Shown: positions 48,039-57,846, counted from the first letter of the stretch. The stretch is 64,000 nucleotides of DNA from JAPOUP01 sp026708635 (GCA_965200115.1 OZ241336.1:2170001-2234000); one strand, 5' to 3'. Notes: generated by a model from the letters alone, not told the origin. Program-made: numbers and translations.

Positions 48039-49375
48039 TGGGCAGCCCGCGGGAGCGGATCGCGCTTTTCCGGGCGCCGTTCTCGATGGCCCGTTCCGGA
48101 GCGGGGAACGGAGGCGGACGCGACGCGCTGAAGGGACTGGCGCGCGACACCGCGGGCGAGGCGTTCGGGCGGGACTTCGTCCGGATCCCGGGGGAACCCA
48201 TGACCGAACGTCCGGACCCTGACGCGATGGAGCCGCGGCTTCGGGACAGCGCGCTGTCGGGGTCCGCCGGGATCCACCGGGCGGTTCCCGGGACGAGGGA
48301 TGCGGAGCTTCCCGCCCCCGAGTGCCCGGGATGCGGGCGGGTGATGAAGCGGCGCCGGCGGAAGGTCCCGAAGGCCTTCCTGACGCGCGTGGGCGAGGTC
48401 ACGTTGAGAAGGGCCTGCCATCATTGCCGCCGCCGCCGCGGGGGCAAGGTTCCGCCCGCCGGCTTCCCGGGGCTGGAGGGAACGTCGATGTCTCCCGGGG
48501 CGGAGCGGACGGTCGCGGAGCTTGCGGCCGGGGTGCCGGTCCGCGGGGCGCGGGGCCTCCCCAGGGAGCTTTCGGGCCTGTCGGCAGGCCGTTCGCGCCT
48601 TTGGGAGAGGGCCGCCGGGCCTGGCGGGGAGGCCGAGCGCTGCGGGCGGGAGGAGGTCGCGCCGGTGGCCGGGGCGCGTCCCGACCGGATCCACGCCCCG
48701 GTCGACGGCACCGGCGTCCCGATGCGCGGGGACGCGCCCGGGGGCCGTGCGGGCAAGGGGGAGGACGGCCGTGCGGGGGAGCGTCACGCGGTTGGCGGCG
48801 ACCGCCGCCGCGGCCGCTCCCGAGCACGGCATGTCCGCCTCCGGGGCGCGTCTCCAGCGCGGGGCATGGCGCATGGCGCGCGCGGGATCGTGATCGTCTC
48901 GGACGGCGCGCCGTGGACCGGGAACACCGCGGACAGGGTGTTCGGCACCGGCAACGTGACGTACATCCCGGACCGGTTCCATGTCCCGGAGACCCTGAGG
49001 GCCGCGGTCCGGTCCATGGAGCCGGCGGAGGGGGAGAGGCGCCACGGGCGGCTGAAATTCCCCGTCAGGGCGGGCAGGGCCGGGCCGGTGATCCAGGAAC
49101 TGTCGCGGCACGCCAGGCACCACGGGGAGGTCGCGAAACGCGTCGGGTACTTCCGCGGCAACATCCACGGAATGCGCTATGGCGAATGCCAGGCAAGGGG
49201 CATGCCGGTGGGATCCGGGGTCATCGAGGGAGGATGCAAGTCGGTGATCCGCGGGCGCATGAAGAAAGGTGGCGCCCGATGGTCAATGAAGGGGGCCAAC
49301 AGCATCATGGCACTCAGGTGCCGCTCCCTCAACAACCGGATGACCGACCTCTTTGACTGGCGCCGGGCCGCTTGA
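48038..49375 (+). pseudogene. ISKra4-family transposase, degenerate
   Basis: An open 445-codon frame. The zinc-finger-like CPGCGRVMKRRRRKVPK segment, PVDGTGVPM (catalytic Asp), GIVIVSDGAPWTGNTADRVF (second Asp) and GMPVGSGVIEGGCKSVIRGR (Glu) are present. Relative to the copy at 52.3-53.9 kb about 40 residues are missing between the first two catalytic sites, where the sequence turns to Arg/Gly-rich low-complexity. Probably inactive. Confidence 0.65.
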
Positions 49376-49428
49376 GCGGAATAAATCCGGACACACCCAA
49401 TCTCAAGTATATAATCGCCCGGGTTCCA

Positions 49429-49447
49429 CCTCACTGCGGAACGGGGG
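49429..49447 (-). repeat. IS-end repeat, inverted partial copy at the 3' end of the squalene-synthase gene
   Basis: The reverse complement reads CCCCCGTTCCGCAGTGAGG, one mismatch from the first 19 bases of the 36-bp unit. Similarity continues weakly beyond it. The stop codon of the squalene-synthase-like gene (TGA, 49431-49433) lies inside it. Confidence 0.6.
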
Positions 49448-50498
49448 AGGTAAATTGCCCGGCCTGCGGAAGTCCTCGGCTCAATGCGGCGAAAAGAAGC
49501 TTGAGCGCACGGTCGGAACGTGTGGTCAGGTTGGTAACCAGGATAACGGCCTTCACGCTACGACGGGAAATTTTCACGTCGTCTCCTTTATGATAAGTCG
49601 GAGTGGCATGGATTCGCCGCAACGTGAGAACCGCCATTCCCAGCGCCCAAAGACAGTGACGTCTTATGCCGGTTTCATAAGCCGGAATCATCAACACATA
49701 CCGTAGCGCGTCATTCAAATGCTCCCGGGTAATTCCGACAAGTTCTCGTATTCCCGGCGCCATTCTGGCGTTGTCTTGTCCGGTCACAACCGAACCGAGG
49801 TCAAGTCCCGTCTTTCCGAATACATCTCTTGGCAACCAGCAGGCACCGCGACGCCGGTCCTCCCACATATCCTTAAGAATATTCGTCATCTGCAATCCCG
49901 CGCCGAATGAAACAGAAAGAGGAAGCAGTTGGTCGCGACGAGAGCCTATTTCCGGGGAATGATCGCAGAAGAGTTCTGTCAGCATCTCTCCGACGACTCC
50001 GGCAACAACGTAACAGTAGCGGTTCAGATCATTCATATCCCGGAGACCTTTCGTTCCGGCGTTACGCTGAAACTCCATCATTCCATGAGTCATGATTCTA
50101 ACGCAGCGCTCGATTGCCCCTCTCTGCGGCGCGGAAAGACTGTTCGTGATGCTGATCACCCTAGCCGTATTAAATACGAGGTCATGCTCACTTGGACTCG
50201 CGGAAGAGGAGAGGCATTTGCCCAGCTCCCGCGCGAATTCGTCGGGACTTTCGCTTCCACCAATCACGGAAATGAGGCGTTCGCCGAATTCCGTCTTCTG
50301 CGCCGATGTCATACCCTTTTCGTCTTCGATTGTATCGGCGAGCCGACATAACAGGTAGGCGTTACCGACGGAATCCCGGAGCGAGCCTGGAAGTTGCGGA
50401 ATGGTTAAGGCAAATGTCCGCGAAACGTCTTCGAGGATTGCCGTTTGATAGGCGATGCATTCCTTTAGGTCGAAAGATTCAGCACTCGACGTCGACAT
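49431..50498 (-). CDS. Squalene/phytoene synthase family, squalene-synthase-like
   Basis: 355 residues. VSRTFALTIPQLPGSLRDSV and CRLADTIEDE carry the first Asp-rich prenyl-diphosphate site; YCYVVAGVVGEMLTELFCD and QMTNILKDMWEDRRRGACWL carry the second. This pattern fits bacterial squalene synthases that join two farnesyl diphosphates better than CrtB phytoene synthases. The C-terminal residues TSPVPQ and the stop are encoded by an insertion-sequence end, so the native tail was replaced. GC is lower than in the neighbouring elements. A GGAG ribosome site precedes the ATG by nine bases. Confidence 0.85.
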   Translation of the reverse strand: MSTSSAESFDLKECIAYQTAILEDVSRTFALTIPQLPGSLRDSVGNAYLLCRLADTIEDEKGMTSAQKTEFGERLISVIGGSESPDEFARELGKCLSSSASPSEHDLVFNTARVISITNSLSAPQRGAIERCVRIMTHGMMEFQRNAGTKGLRDMNDLNRYCYVVAGVVGEMLTELFCDHSPEIGSRRDQLLPLSVSFGAGLQMTNILKDMWEDRRRGACWLPRDVFGKTGLDLGSVVTGQDNARMAPGIRELVGITREHLNDALRYVLMIPAYETGIRRHCLWALGMAVLTLRRIHATPTYHKGDDVKISRRSVKAVILVTNLTTRSDRALKLLFAALSRGLPQAGQFTSPVPQ

Positions 50499-50689
50499 AT
50501 CGAGATCTCCAGCCTCGCAGCTTATCGGCTATCAGCCTATATCGGCACGTATATTCGGACAAGTAGTCAAATTCATTTTGCTGATGCCGTGTCCAAAATT
50601 CGGCTTGCGACCGGTTCGGTCAAAGAAATGACATTGCGTCAGTGAACGGAGCACCGCAGTGCGATGACGCGTAGCGGTGGCTCTGCGGG

Positions 50690-51235
50690 AGCGGCCCCTC
50701 GACGGTGTCATGATGCGCATTAACACCGGTAAGGCGGACGGAAAGCCAACGGATGCGGGCCGGCGCGCGACCCCGACAACTTGACGTTCCCGAAATCCCT
50801 TTGCCCTGGCGTGACCCCGGTGGACTTCCGGCCCTCGGTCCAGCTATATGAAGGTCGCGGCCTGCGACGCCCTCGGAGCGCCGGCAGGGTGACCGGCGCA
50901 CTGCGCTACCCGCTGCACAGGAGGAAGGGGACCGACGGCATCTGGAGGGAGTTGGCCTTCTTTTGCAGGAACCGTAGCCGCATGCACCACACGGACGCCA
51001 CCGCCGAGAGCCACGCCATCGGATCGGGTTCCGTGGAATCCGCGAACAGGGTGCTCGTGACAGGCCGCATGAAGCGCTCGGGGCAGGGCCGGGGCCGCGA
51101 CGGCGGTCAGGGCCTACTGACCTTCCGGGCGCTCCCCGAGTCCGGACACCTCCGCCGGGCATGCGCCCCGCTGGCGCTACGCCTGAGCCGCAGCAACGAC
51201 TGGAGGCCCACGGAACCAGGGCAATCGATTGAACG
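50690..51235 (+). pseudogene. DDE transposase remnant (GSGSVESAN type)
   Basis: A degraded copy of the transposase at 55.4-56.6 kb. Early DGVMMRINTGKADGKP-like sequence (about 50702) is followed by a large deletion, then ALRYPLHRRKGTDGIWRELA and AIGSGSVESANRVLVTGRMK, SGQGRGRDGGQGLLTFRALP. I could not assign the family firmly; it resembles ISKra4-related elements. Confidence 0.6.
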
Positions 51236-51319
51236 CTATTTCCGGAGCAATTGCTCCATATACGCGTCATCCCATGCCGCTGAGCGTCGTTTCTGCGGCA
51301 TGCTCATTTTGCCGGGTGC

Positions 51320-52172
51320 CTACCGCAGCAGGTTGATTGCAGAATGGTTGATCGCGGCAAAATTGGCAGCGGCCCTCCCGGTTCTAATGCGGCAATCGTC
51401 CTGTCGGAAAGTGACGTCCAGAACCCAGTGCAGGCAGTTTTCCACCTGCCAGTGGTTTCGGATGTGACCGGCCATCTTTTCCGCATCGCTGGCAATTGAT
51501 GAGATGTAGAAATGGCGTATCCTTTTCACCTTGCCTCTGGTCCCACGCGTGTACTCGGTCATGATGACGGCCTTCAGGCCCGGCCAGCGATGGCGTTTGT
51601 CCAACCACGATGTCTGTGCACACGGTGTGGCGGCGTGTTTCAAACCGGCCGTGACCGGCATCCATCGTTTCGCTTTTCCGCAGAAGCGCGCCGCCGATAC
51701 CCCGGTCCAGATGCTCCTCAAAGAACAGTTCGACGCCTTCGTGCAAGCTGCCCTGATTGCTCTTCAGACCAATGACATAATCTGCTTCTTTATTGATGAT
51801 CTGTTGACAGATTTTGCGCTGGCAGCCCATGGCATCAATCGTGACGGTCGCGCCTTCAAGCGCCAGCATCTCCAACAGTTTGGGAATGGCTGTAATCTCG
51901 TTTGACCTGTCATCGACCATGCGCTGGCCAAGCACCAGTTTCCGCTCGCAGGACCAGGCCGAGATCATGTGGGTCGCCGCCGTGTTGGACTTAGTGTCGA
52001 AGGACCGCCGAAGCGTCTTGCCGTCGACCGCGACCACGCCTTCGAGCATGTCAAGCAGGCTTGCAATCCAATTCGTGAAACTGTCCTGCAATGCCTCGGG
52101 ATCGAGACGAGAGAAGAGAATACCGAACTGATCATGACTGGGAATGCCGTACTTGAACGGCAAGAAGCCCTA
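51320..52172 (-). pseudogene. ISAs1-family transposase, truncated and frameshifted
   Basis: FLPFKYGIPSHDQFGILFSR begins abruptly after an in-frame stop, so the first 80 or so residues are missing. EGVVAVDGKTLRRSFDTKSN (first Asp) and GATVTIDAMGCQRKICQQII (second Asp) are present. After about 51600 the protein continues in another frame to HIRNHWQVENCLHWVLDVTF (Glu) and ends at 51320. Inactive. Confidence 0.8.
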
Positions 52173-52300
52173 CAAGAGGCCTAACTTTTTTTGGCCGTAG
52201 AGGGCGACGGATGTCCATCCATCCGCACCCGAGATCACAGCACACAAAACAAGCAAGAATATCATGGTTAGTGTCGGCTGACACGCCGACACCAAGCGAG

Positions 52301-54006
52301 GGGGTGTAGTTCAACTTTGTTGGTCAGGCGGCGATGGCCTGATTCGCCCGCCACTCCAGGAAATCGGGCAGCCTGAGGTTCATGACGAGGGTCTTGAGCG
52401 CCAGCATGGCGTTGGCGCCCCTCTTTGACCAGCGGGCACCCGAGCGCTTGAGCCGCAGCCCGAACGTGCGGCATCCGGCCTCCACGACCCCGCTTCCGAC
52501 CTGGATGCCCCGCGCCCGGTATTCGTCGTAGCGCATTCGCTCCATGTTCCCGCGGAAGTACCGGCAGCACGCGGCGACCTCCCCGTGCCTGGCGCTGAAC
52601 GGCTCCAGCTCCCGGACAGCCCTCGCGACCCGGCCGGCCCCGGTGTCGGCCCTGACCTCCCCGAACCGCCGGTCCCGCTCCGCCCCGGCCGGCAGGATCG
52701 CCCTCACGGCGTCCGCCGCGTACTCCAGTGCGTGGAACATATCGAGCACGAAGGTTACCTTTCGCCCCCCGAAGATCTCGTCGCACGCGCTCCGTATCCA
52801 CTCCGCCCCGTCGGAGACGACGACCAGTTCGTCCGCGTCGTGCAGGCCCCGCCGCCGCGCCTCGCGGTCCAGGCGCGCGGCGAAGGCCGAGGGCTCCCGG
52901 CCCCCGGACGGCGCCGCCGCGCTGTCGATCAGGCAGGAGACGGACTCGCTGCCGCGGTCCTTCAGCGCGGCGCCGGTCTCCGGGTCCCGGCCCCCGGCGG
53001 TGTAGATGACCGCGAGCTTCGCTTCGCGGGATTTCGAGGTACCGTCAGCCTGCCTGCCGCGGACGCCCTCCGTCTCATCTTTCCGCATCGGGATGCCGGT
53101 CCCGTCGATGGAGAGATACATGCGCGGTTCCAGCGGCCTGCCGTCCAGTACCTCCTCGCGCTCGAACCGCTGCGCCGCCTCGCCGAGCTTCAGCGCCCGG
53201 CGCCGCAGCGAGGACGGCGAGGCCCTCACCCCGGCGAGGTTCGCCACGTGCCGGCCGGCCGCCTCGAAGCTCATGAGCGGCGCCGTCTCCGCCATGACGC
53301 TCTCCATCCCCGGCGTGACCGTCCCGCCCTCCAGGCCCAGCGCCCGGTCCAGCGGGAAGCATCCCCCGCCGCACGACCGGCAGCGGAAATACGAACGCTT
53401 CACCTCGACGCGGCCGAGCCGGGTGAGCCATGACCTCTTCCTCACGGCGTGCCGGGCCATCGGCCTGCCGCAGGCCGCGCACTCCGGCGCCGGCAGGGTC
53501 GTGTCCAGCCGCTCCAGAAGGAGCTTCAGCGCCGCCGCGCCGCCGCCGAGGGACGCGTCCCGGAGCGCCCGCTCCACGCCGTCAAGGTCGGGGGCGCCCG
53601 ACGCCAGGTCCGCCGCAAGACGCGGCAGCAGGGGACCGAACTCCGCCGGGACCGCCCCAGGCAGCGCCCCGTCCGGGCGGAGGCCCGCCGTCGGCAGCCC
53701 GTCCCGCCCGATGTCACGGCTGCGCACCTCGCCGCCCTCCAGCCAGTACTGGGTGAACCCATCTCCGTGCCTGCGGACCAGCGGCGGATGAACGGCCGCC
53801 TCGCCCTCCGTCAGTCCCTCAAGATACGCAACCGCGTCCGGATGGCGGTGCGCCCGATTCCCTTCGTTCCGCGTCATGGCTCACATCTCCTGCATCTGCC
53901 TCGCGCGGCGCGCCGCCCGCCGGTCTCCCCGGTCGTTCGCGGGCACGCCGTTTGCACAGCATAGCATGCGGAAACCGCAGTCACCAACAAAGTTGAACTG
54001 CACCCC
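52301..54006 (-). mobile_element. ISKra4-family element with target duplication
   Basis: A 1706-bp element. Left end GGGGTGTAGTTCAACTTTGT (continuing TGGT) and right end ACCAACAAAGTTGAACTGCA (continuing CCCC) are 23/24 inverted repeats. They are flanked by CAAGCGAG at 52293-52300 and again at 54007-54014, an 8-bp target duplication. It contains one gene. Confidence 0.8.
52324..53877 (-). CDS. ISKra4-family transposase
   Basis: 517 residues, uninterrupted. A zinc-ribbon-like CAACGRPMARHAVRKRSWLT and RSYFRCRSCGGGCFPLDRAL start the core. YLSIDGTGIPMRKDE (Asp), LVVVSDGAEWIRSACDEIFG (Asp) and IQVGSGVVEAGCRTFGLRLK (Glu) give the DDE triad. It starts at ATG 53875-53877 and fills the element, so it may still be functional. 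Confidence 0.85.
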   Translation of the reverse strand: MTRNEGNRAHRHPDAVAYLEGLTEGEAAVHPPLVRRHGDGFTQYWLEGGEVRSRDIGRDGLPTAGLRPDGALPGAVPAEFGPLLPRLAADLASGAPDLDGVERALRDASLGGGAAALKLLLERLDTTLPAPECAACGRPMARHAVRKRSWLTRLGRVEVKRSYFRCRSCGGGCFPLDRALGLEGGTVTPGMESVMAETAPLMSFEAAGRHVANLAGVRASPSSLRRRALKLGEAAQRFEREEVLDGRPLEPRMYLSIDGTGIPMRKDETEGVRGRQADGTSKSREAKLAVIYTAGGRDPETGAALKDRGSESVSCLIDSAAAPSGGREPSAFAARLDREARRRGLHDADELVVVSDGAEWIRSACDEIFGGRKVTFVLDMFHALEYAADAVRAILPAGAERDRRFGEVRADTGAGRVARAVRELEPFSARHGEVAACCRYFRGNMERMRYDEYRARGIQVGSGVVEAGCRTFGLRLKRSGARWSKRGANAMLALKTLVMNLRLPDFLEWRANQAIAA

Positions 54007-54033
54007 CAAGCGAGGGGCGCGATTCTCATATGG

Positions 54034-54069
54034 CCCCCGTTCCACAGTGAGGTGCAACACCCGATGTGG
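54034..54069 (+). repeat. 36-bp IS-end repeat upstream of the intact IS30 transposase
   Basis: CCCCCGTTCCACAGTGAGGT through CACCCGATGTGG, third forward copy in the window. Confidence 0.75.
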
Positions 54070-54153
54070 GTGAATGCTAGCTGAGGCAACGCATGATGTT
54101 GCGAATCGGCCGGATGGCGGTGACAGTCCCGGTGTTCAGACTGGGAGACCGCC

Positions 54154-55113
54154 ATGCCCGAGGGCTACCGCCACCTGACCTATGCCGAGAGATGCCAGAT
54201 CCACGCCCTGAGGAAAAGCGGGCATTCGAACGGGGCGATCGCCCGCCAGCTGGGGCGTGACCGGACGACGGTCTGGCGCGAGGTGCGCCGGAACTCGGGA
54301 AAGCGCGGCTACCGCCACGGGCAGGCGCAGGGGAAGGCCGAGGGGCGCCGCAGCGCGGCCTCGTCGGTCCCGCGCAGGATGACGCCCGATCTGTGGCGCA
54401 TGGTGGAGGAGCGGCTCGCGGAGGGCTGGAGCCCGGAGCAGATCTCCGGTCGCCTCCGGAAGGAGGGCCATCCGATGGCGGGCCGTCAGTGGATCTACCG
54501 GCACGTCCACGCCGACCGCAGGGCCGGTGGCCGGCTCTGGCGGCATCCGCGCCGCCGGGGAAAGAGGCCGAACCGGAAGGGCGGGGCCCACGCGGGCCGG
54601 GGCCACATCCCGGGCCGGGTGGACATCTCCGAGCGTCCGGCGCTGGTGGAGGCGAAGGCGCGGGTCGGTGACTGGGAGGCCGACACGATCGTGGGCGCGG
54701 GCCACAGCGGGGCCGTGGTGTCGCTGGTGGACAGGGCGTCGAAGTACGCGCTCCTGCGGAGGCTCGACAGGAAGACCGCGGCCGCGGTCGGGGCCGCCAT
54801 GACCGGCATGCTGGGATCCCTCCCCGTCCACACGGTCACGGTAGACAACGGCAAGGAGTTCGCGGACCACGCGCGGGTGTCCAGGGCGCTGGGCGCGGAC
54901 TTCTTCTTCGCGCGGCCCTACCACTCGTGGGAGCGCGGGCTGAACGAGCACACCAACGGCCTGGTGCGGGGGTACCTGCCCAAGGGAACGGACTTCCGCA
55001 AGGTGACGGACGCCGACGTCAGGGCCGTCCAGGACCGCCTGAACGCGCGTCCCAGGAAGGCGCTGGGCTACCTGACGCCGGCGGAGGCGTTCCTTCGGGC
55101 GCGGCCTCCCTGA
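54154..55113 (+). CDS. IS30-family transposase
   Basis: 319 residues. An N-terminal HTH (GAIARQLGRDRTTVWREVRR, about 25-45) recognises the ends. The DDE core has VGDWEADTIVG (near 173), HTVTVDNGKEFADH (near 230) and ERGLNEHTNGLVRGY (near 264), so all three catalytic residues are present. Full length for the family. Compared with the dead copy it fixes every lesion. Confidence 0.92.
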   Translation: MPEGYRHLTYAERCQIHALRKSGHSNGAIARQLGRDRTTVWREVRRNSGKRGYRHGQAQGKAEGRRSAASSVPRRMTPDLWRMVEERLAEGWSPEQISGRLRKEGHPMAGRQWIYRHVHADRRAGGRLWRHPRRRGKRPNRKGGAHAGRGHIPGRVDISERPALVEAKARVGDWEADTIVGAGHSGAVVSLVDRASKYALLRRLDRKTAAAVGAAMTGMLGSLPVHTVTVDNGKEFADHARVSRALGADFFFARPYHSWERGLNEHTNGLVRGYLPKGTDFRKVTDADVRAVQDRLNARPRKALGYLTPAEAFLRARPP

Positions 55114-55267
55114 GGGAAAGCCCCGGGCGGATCGCCCTCCACGCGCCGCGGGCCGTCCCCGGCGCGCCCGCAGGCATGCCTTGCGCCGCCCGGAGGGGCC
55201 GGTTAGGCTCGGATCCAAAGGGACCGAGCCGTTTCCGTGCGGAATCGGGGGGGTCGGAGGGCGCGAA

Positions 55268-55338
55268 AAGCGCAACGCCCGGCCCTTCCCTCCGCTCGGG
55301 CTCCGCCCTCGCTCCGGAAAGGGCCGGGCGTTGCGCTT
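55268..55338. repeat. 20-bp perfect inverted repeat after IS30
   Basis: The arms 55268-55287 (AAGCGCAACGCCCGGCCCTT) and 55319-55338 are exact reverse complements around a 31-base loop. It begins where the two IS30 copies stop matching. Confidence 0.8.
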
Positions 55339-55391
55339 CGGAGTGGCGCCGGGGTGGTCAACTTTTGGTTCCCTTGTGTTCCGTCCGCGAA

Positions 55392-56587
55392 TCACGCGGC
55401 GAGCGCGACCCGCTCGACCGGCCCGTTTTCGTTGGCGCGTTCCGGTGGCTTCCAGCCGCCGTGGCGGCTCAGGCGGGGCGCCAGCGCGGCCCAGGCCCGG
55501 TGGAGGCGTCCGGACCCGGGAGCGACCGGAAGGTCAGGACGCCCTGTCCGCCGTCGCGGCCCCGGCCCTGTCCCGATCGCTTCATCCTCGCCGTCACCAG
55601 GACCCTGTTGGCGGACTCCACTGAACCCGAACCGATCGCGTAGCCGGCGTCGGCGGCGTCCGCGCATTCCATGCGGCGGCGGTTGCTGCGGAAGAAGGCG
55701 AGTTCCCGCCGGATGTCGTCGGTCCCCTTCCCCTTCCGCAGCGGGTGCCGCAGCGCGTCGATCACCCTGCCGACGCCCCTGGGGCCGTGGCGCGGGACGT
55801 GCCGCCACCTCCCGGACCGGGCCGTTCCCTCTGCCGTGTCCGGGCCGAAGGCGGCGTCGGCCGCGACCTTGACGTGCCGGGCCGCGTGCCAGAAGTCGAC
55901 CGGGATCACGTCGGGGACCGGCGATTCCAGGAAGGGCCGGTTGTCAGGGGCGGCGTCGGCGACGACCGCAAGCTTCAGGTCGGGGTTGCGTTCCAGCCAG
56001 CGCGGCGCCCCGTCCTCGGCCGCGACTTCAGGCTCGCCCTGCCGGTCTCGGGAAGGCGCCCGAAGTACCGGCTCTCCAGCATGTTTCCCCCGGCGCCGAC
56101 CGGGGCCACGACCCCGCACGACGCCTCGCGCCAGCCGGCGTGCGCTGGCTTTCCGTCCGCTGCCCCGGCGTTCATGCGCATCATGACCCCGCCGGGCGAG
56201 ACCGGCGGCGAGACCGCCCCCCTCGGGCATGTCCTCCCGTTCCCGGAGATCCGCCAGAAGCTCGCCGGAGCATTCCTCCATGCGGTTTCCGGCCTCCCCG
56301 GAAAGCCGGACCGGGGAGGCCGTCGAGGGGCCGCTCCCGCAGAGCCTTTTCCAGGCGTCCCCGCTCCCGCGGGCCGTCAGGCCGCCCATGGGGTACATCG
56401 ACAGCCCCGCCGCCGCCGGCGTCATTCCGCACGCCGTCAGGCCGGGGACGGCCTCGGCCGGGACCAGCGACGCGCCCGTGCCCGAGGGACGGTACCGCGA
56501 ACGGAGGAAGCCGGCCGGGCCGAACACCGTGTCGCGGACAGCGGCCCCGGCCCTCGGCGGATCGGCCTCCGCCATCGATGTTGGCAA
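55392..56587 (-). pseudogene. DDE transposase (GSGSVESAN type), frameshifted
   Basis: Three frames are needed. The N-terminal part lies in one frame to about 56190. VMMRMNAGAADGKPAHAGWR and CGVVAPVGAGGNMLESRYFG (56184 to 55975) lie in a second. LKLAVVADAAPDNRPFLESP, VDFWHAARHVKVAADAAFG and AIGSGSVESANRVLVTARMK return to the first. The tail RLSRHGGWKPPERAN ends at 55392 in another frame. The family is the same as the remnant at 50.7-51.2 kb and is not firmly assigned. Confidence 0.7.
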
Positions 56588-57029
56588 TCGGGTTCCCGGG
56601 CTGTAGGCTTTTCATCGGAGCGCTCCTTTCCGCCCCCGTCCAGGGGCGTTTTTCACATTGGCTTCAGGAGCACCCTGCCACACCCCGGATCCAGGGCCAG
56701 GAACGGCGGCAAACCCCGCGGTCGCGAAAAAACGCCGCCCGCGCCCCGGATTTTCGCGGAATCGGCCGGATCAGCGCCCGTCTCCCGATCCGGCACGGAA
56801 AATGCCGTTTGATTCCAGACTATTGCAAAAAGGGCAATCCGCCATACGGGAACCACACCCCAAGCGAGTTTGAACGAAGCCCTTCCCGGGCCTGATGCCC
56901 CTACAGTGGAAAGTGAATCGTGGCCGTCAGACCGGTCGCCGGATGCCGTGCGGGACGATGTGTCCTCCGCCGGCGGCCCTCGCCTCTGGACGGGATCCGG
57001 GCACCCGAACGTGTCTCCACGGCGCGGCG
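56588..57029. other. Sequence between the DDE pseudogene and the IS91 remnant
   Basis: No protein is recognisable. It should hold the 5' end of the DDE element and the terminal region of the IS91-type element. A 13-base match to the ISKra4 target (CCCCAAGCGAG at about 56858) occurs here without an adjacent inverted repeat. Confidence 0.35.
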
Positions 57030-57114
57030 TCACGCCGTCCGGCGCGGCAGGGCGCGAGCGGTGCGGCGCGGCCCCGGGGCCGCGGTCTCCATCCCTTTCC
57101 GACCGGCGTTCCGG

Positions 57115-57639
57115 TCATGTCGCGCCGTCGGGGCGGGGCGGGCCGCGCTGCCGCACGCGCCGCCGGATCGTGTCCAGGACGTCCTCCGGGTCCTCTCCGG
57201 GCCGTTTCGTGAGGGTGAGCGGGGGCTCGGAAGGGGCGCCGCGCCTCGGGCAGGCGGGCCTGCCGTCCCGGGTCTCTTCCGCGGTTCCGGCGCCGTCACC
57301 GGCGCCGGGCGGCGTTTCGCGGCGGCGGGAGTCCGGCACCGACGGCGGCGTTCTGGCGCGGCAGCCGTTGGCGAGGATTCCGAAGTGCCTGATACGGTGG
57401 AACCCCTTCGGGACGCGGCGCGGAAGGAAGCGCCGGATGAAGTCGTCCGCGGACAGGGCCATGGTGCCGTAGGCCGGCCTGTCGCCGGGCTTCGACACCG
57501 GCTTGCGCCAGCGGAAGGTGACGGTCCCGCCGTGGAGGGACAGTATCCGGGCGTCGGAGATGGCGACGCGGTGGGTGTAGCGCGATAGATACCGGACCAC
57601 GGCCTCGGGGCCGTTGAACGGCCGCTTCGCGTAGACGTT
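57115..57639 (-). pseudogene. IS91-family transposase, C-terminal part
   Basis: YAKRPFNGPEAVVRYLSRYT and HRVAISDARILSLHGGTVTF, then MALSADDFIRRFLPRRVPKG, are the C-terminal half of IS91 transposases, including the Tyr region. The N-terminal half lies at 60538-61263; the IS21 element separates them. The sequence ends with an Arg/Pro-rich tail. Confidence 0.8.
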
Positions 57640-57846
57640 TGCAAAATCTGGCGACACTTGACGAAGGTTCTGGAAACATCTGACGGGTGTTCTGGAAACA
57701 CCTGACGGACGTTCCGGCGGCATCTGACCGCGAATCCGGCGTCACCTGACGGCCGGCGGGCGCGGCGGTCACGCGGAATCCGCCCTTGCGGCACCTCTTC
57801 CGGCGGCACTCCATCGGTTCACTCACTGGACCGAGGAGGCACGGGC

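Larger units (their letters stand above)
54034..55280 (+). mobile_element. IS30-family element, apparently intact copy
   Basis: Closely similar to 40972-42197. Begins with the 36-bp unit (54034-54069) and includes the transposase and about 165 bases of shared downstream sequence up to GCGCAACGCC. I could not find a matching inverted copy of the left unit at the right end, so the exact termini are uncertain. Confidence 0.7.

Noticed and set aside
54136..55395. Minus-strand ORF of 419 codons opposite the intact IS30 transposase
   Set aside because: The plus strand encodes a full DDE transposase; the minus frame is open only because of high GC at third positions.
56855..56868. Second occurrence of CCCCAAGCGAG as a possible ISKra4 scar
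   Set aside because: No inverted-repeat sequence lies beside it; a match this short in GC-rich sequence can occur by chance or belong to the IS91 end.
57640..57760. Short repeated CTGACGG/CACCTGACGG motifs resembling a CRISPR-like array
   Set aside because: Spacing is irregular, repeats are about 10 bases, and the same set appears inverted at 60450-60537; they are IS21 multiple terminal repeats.
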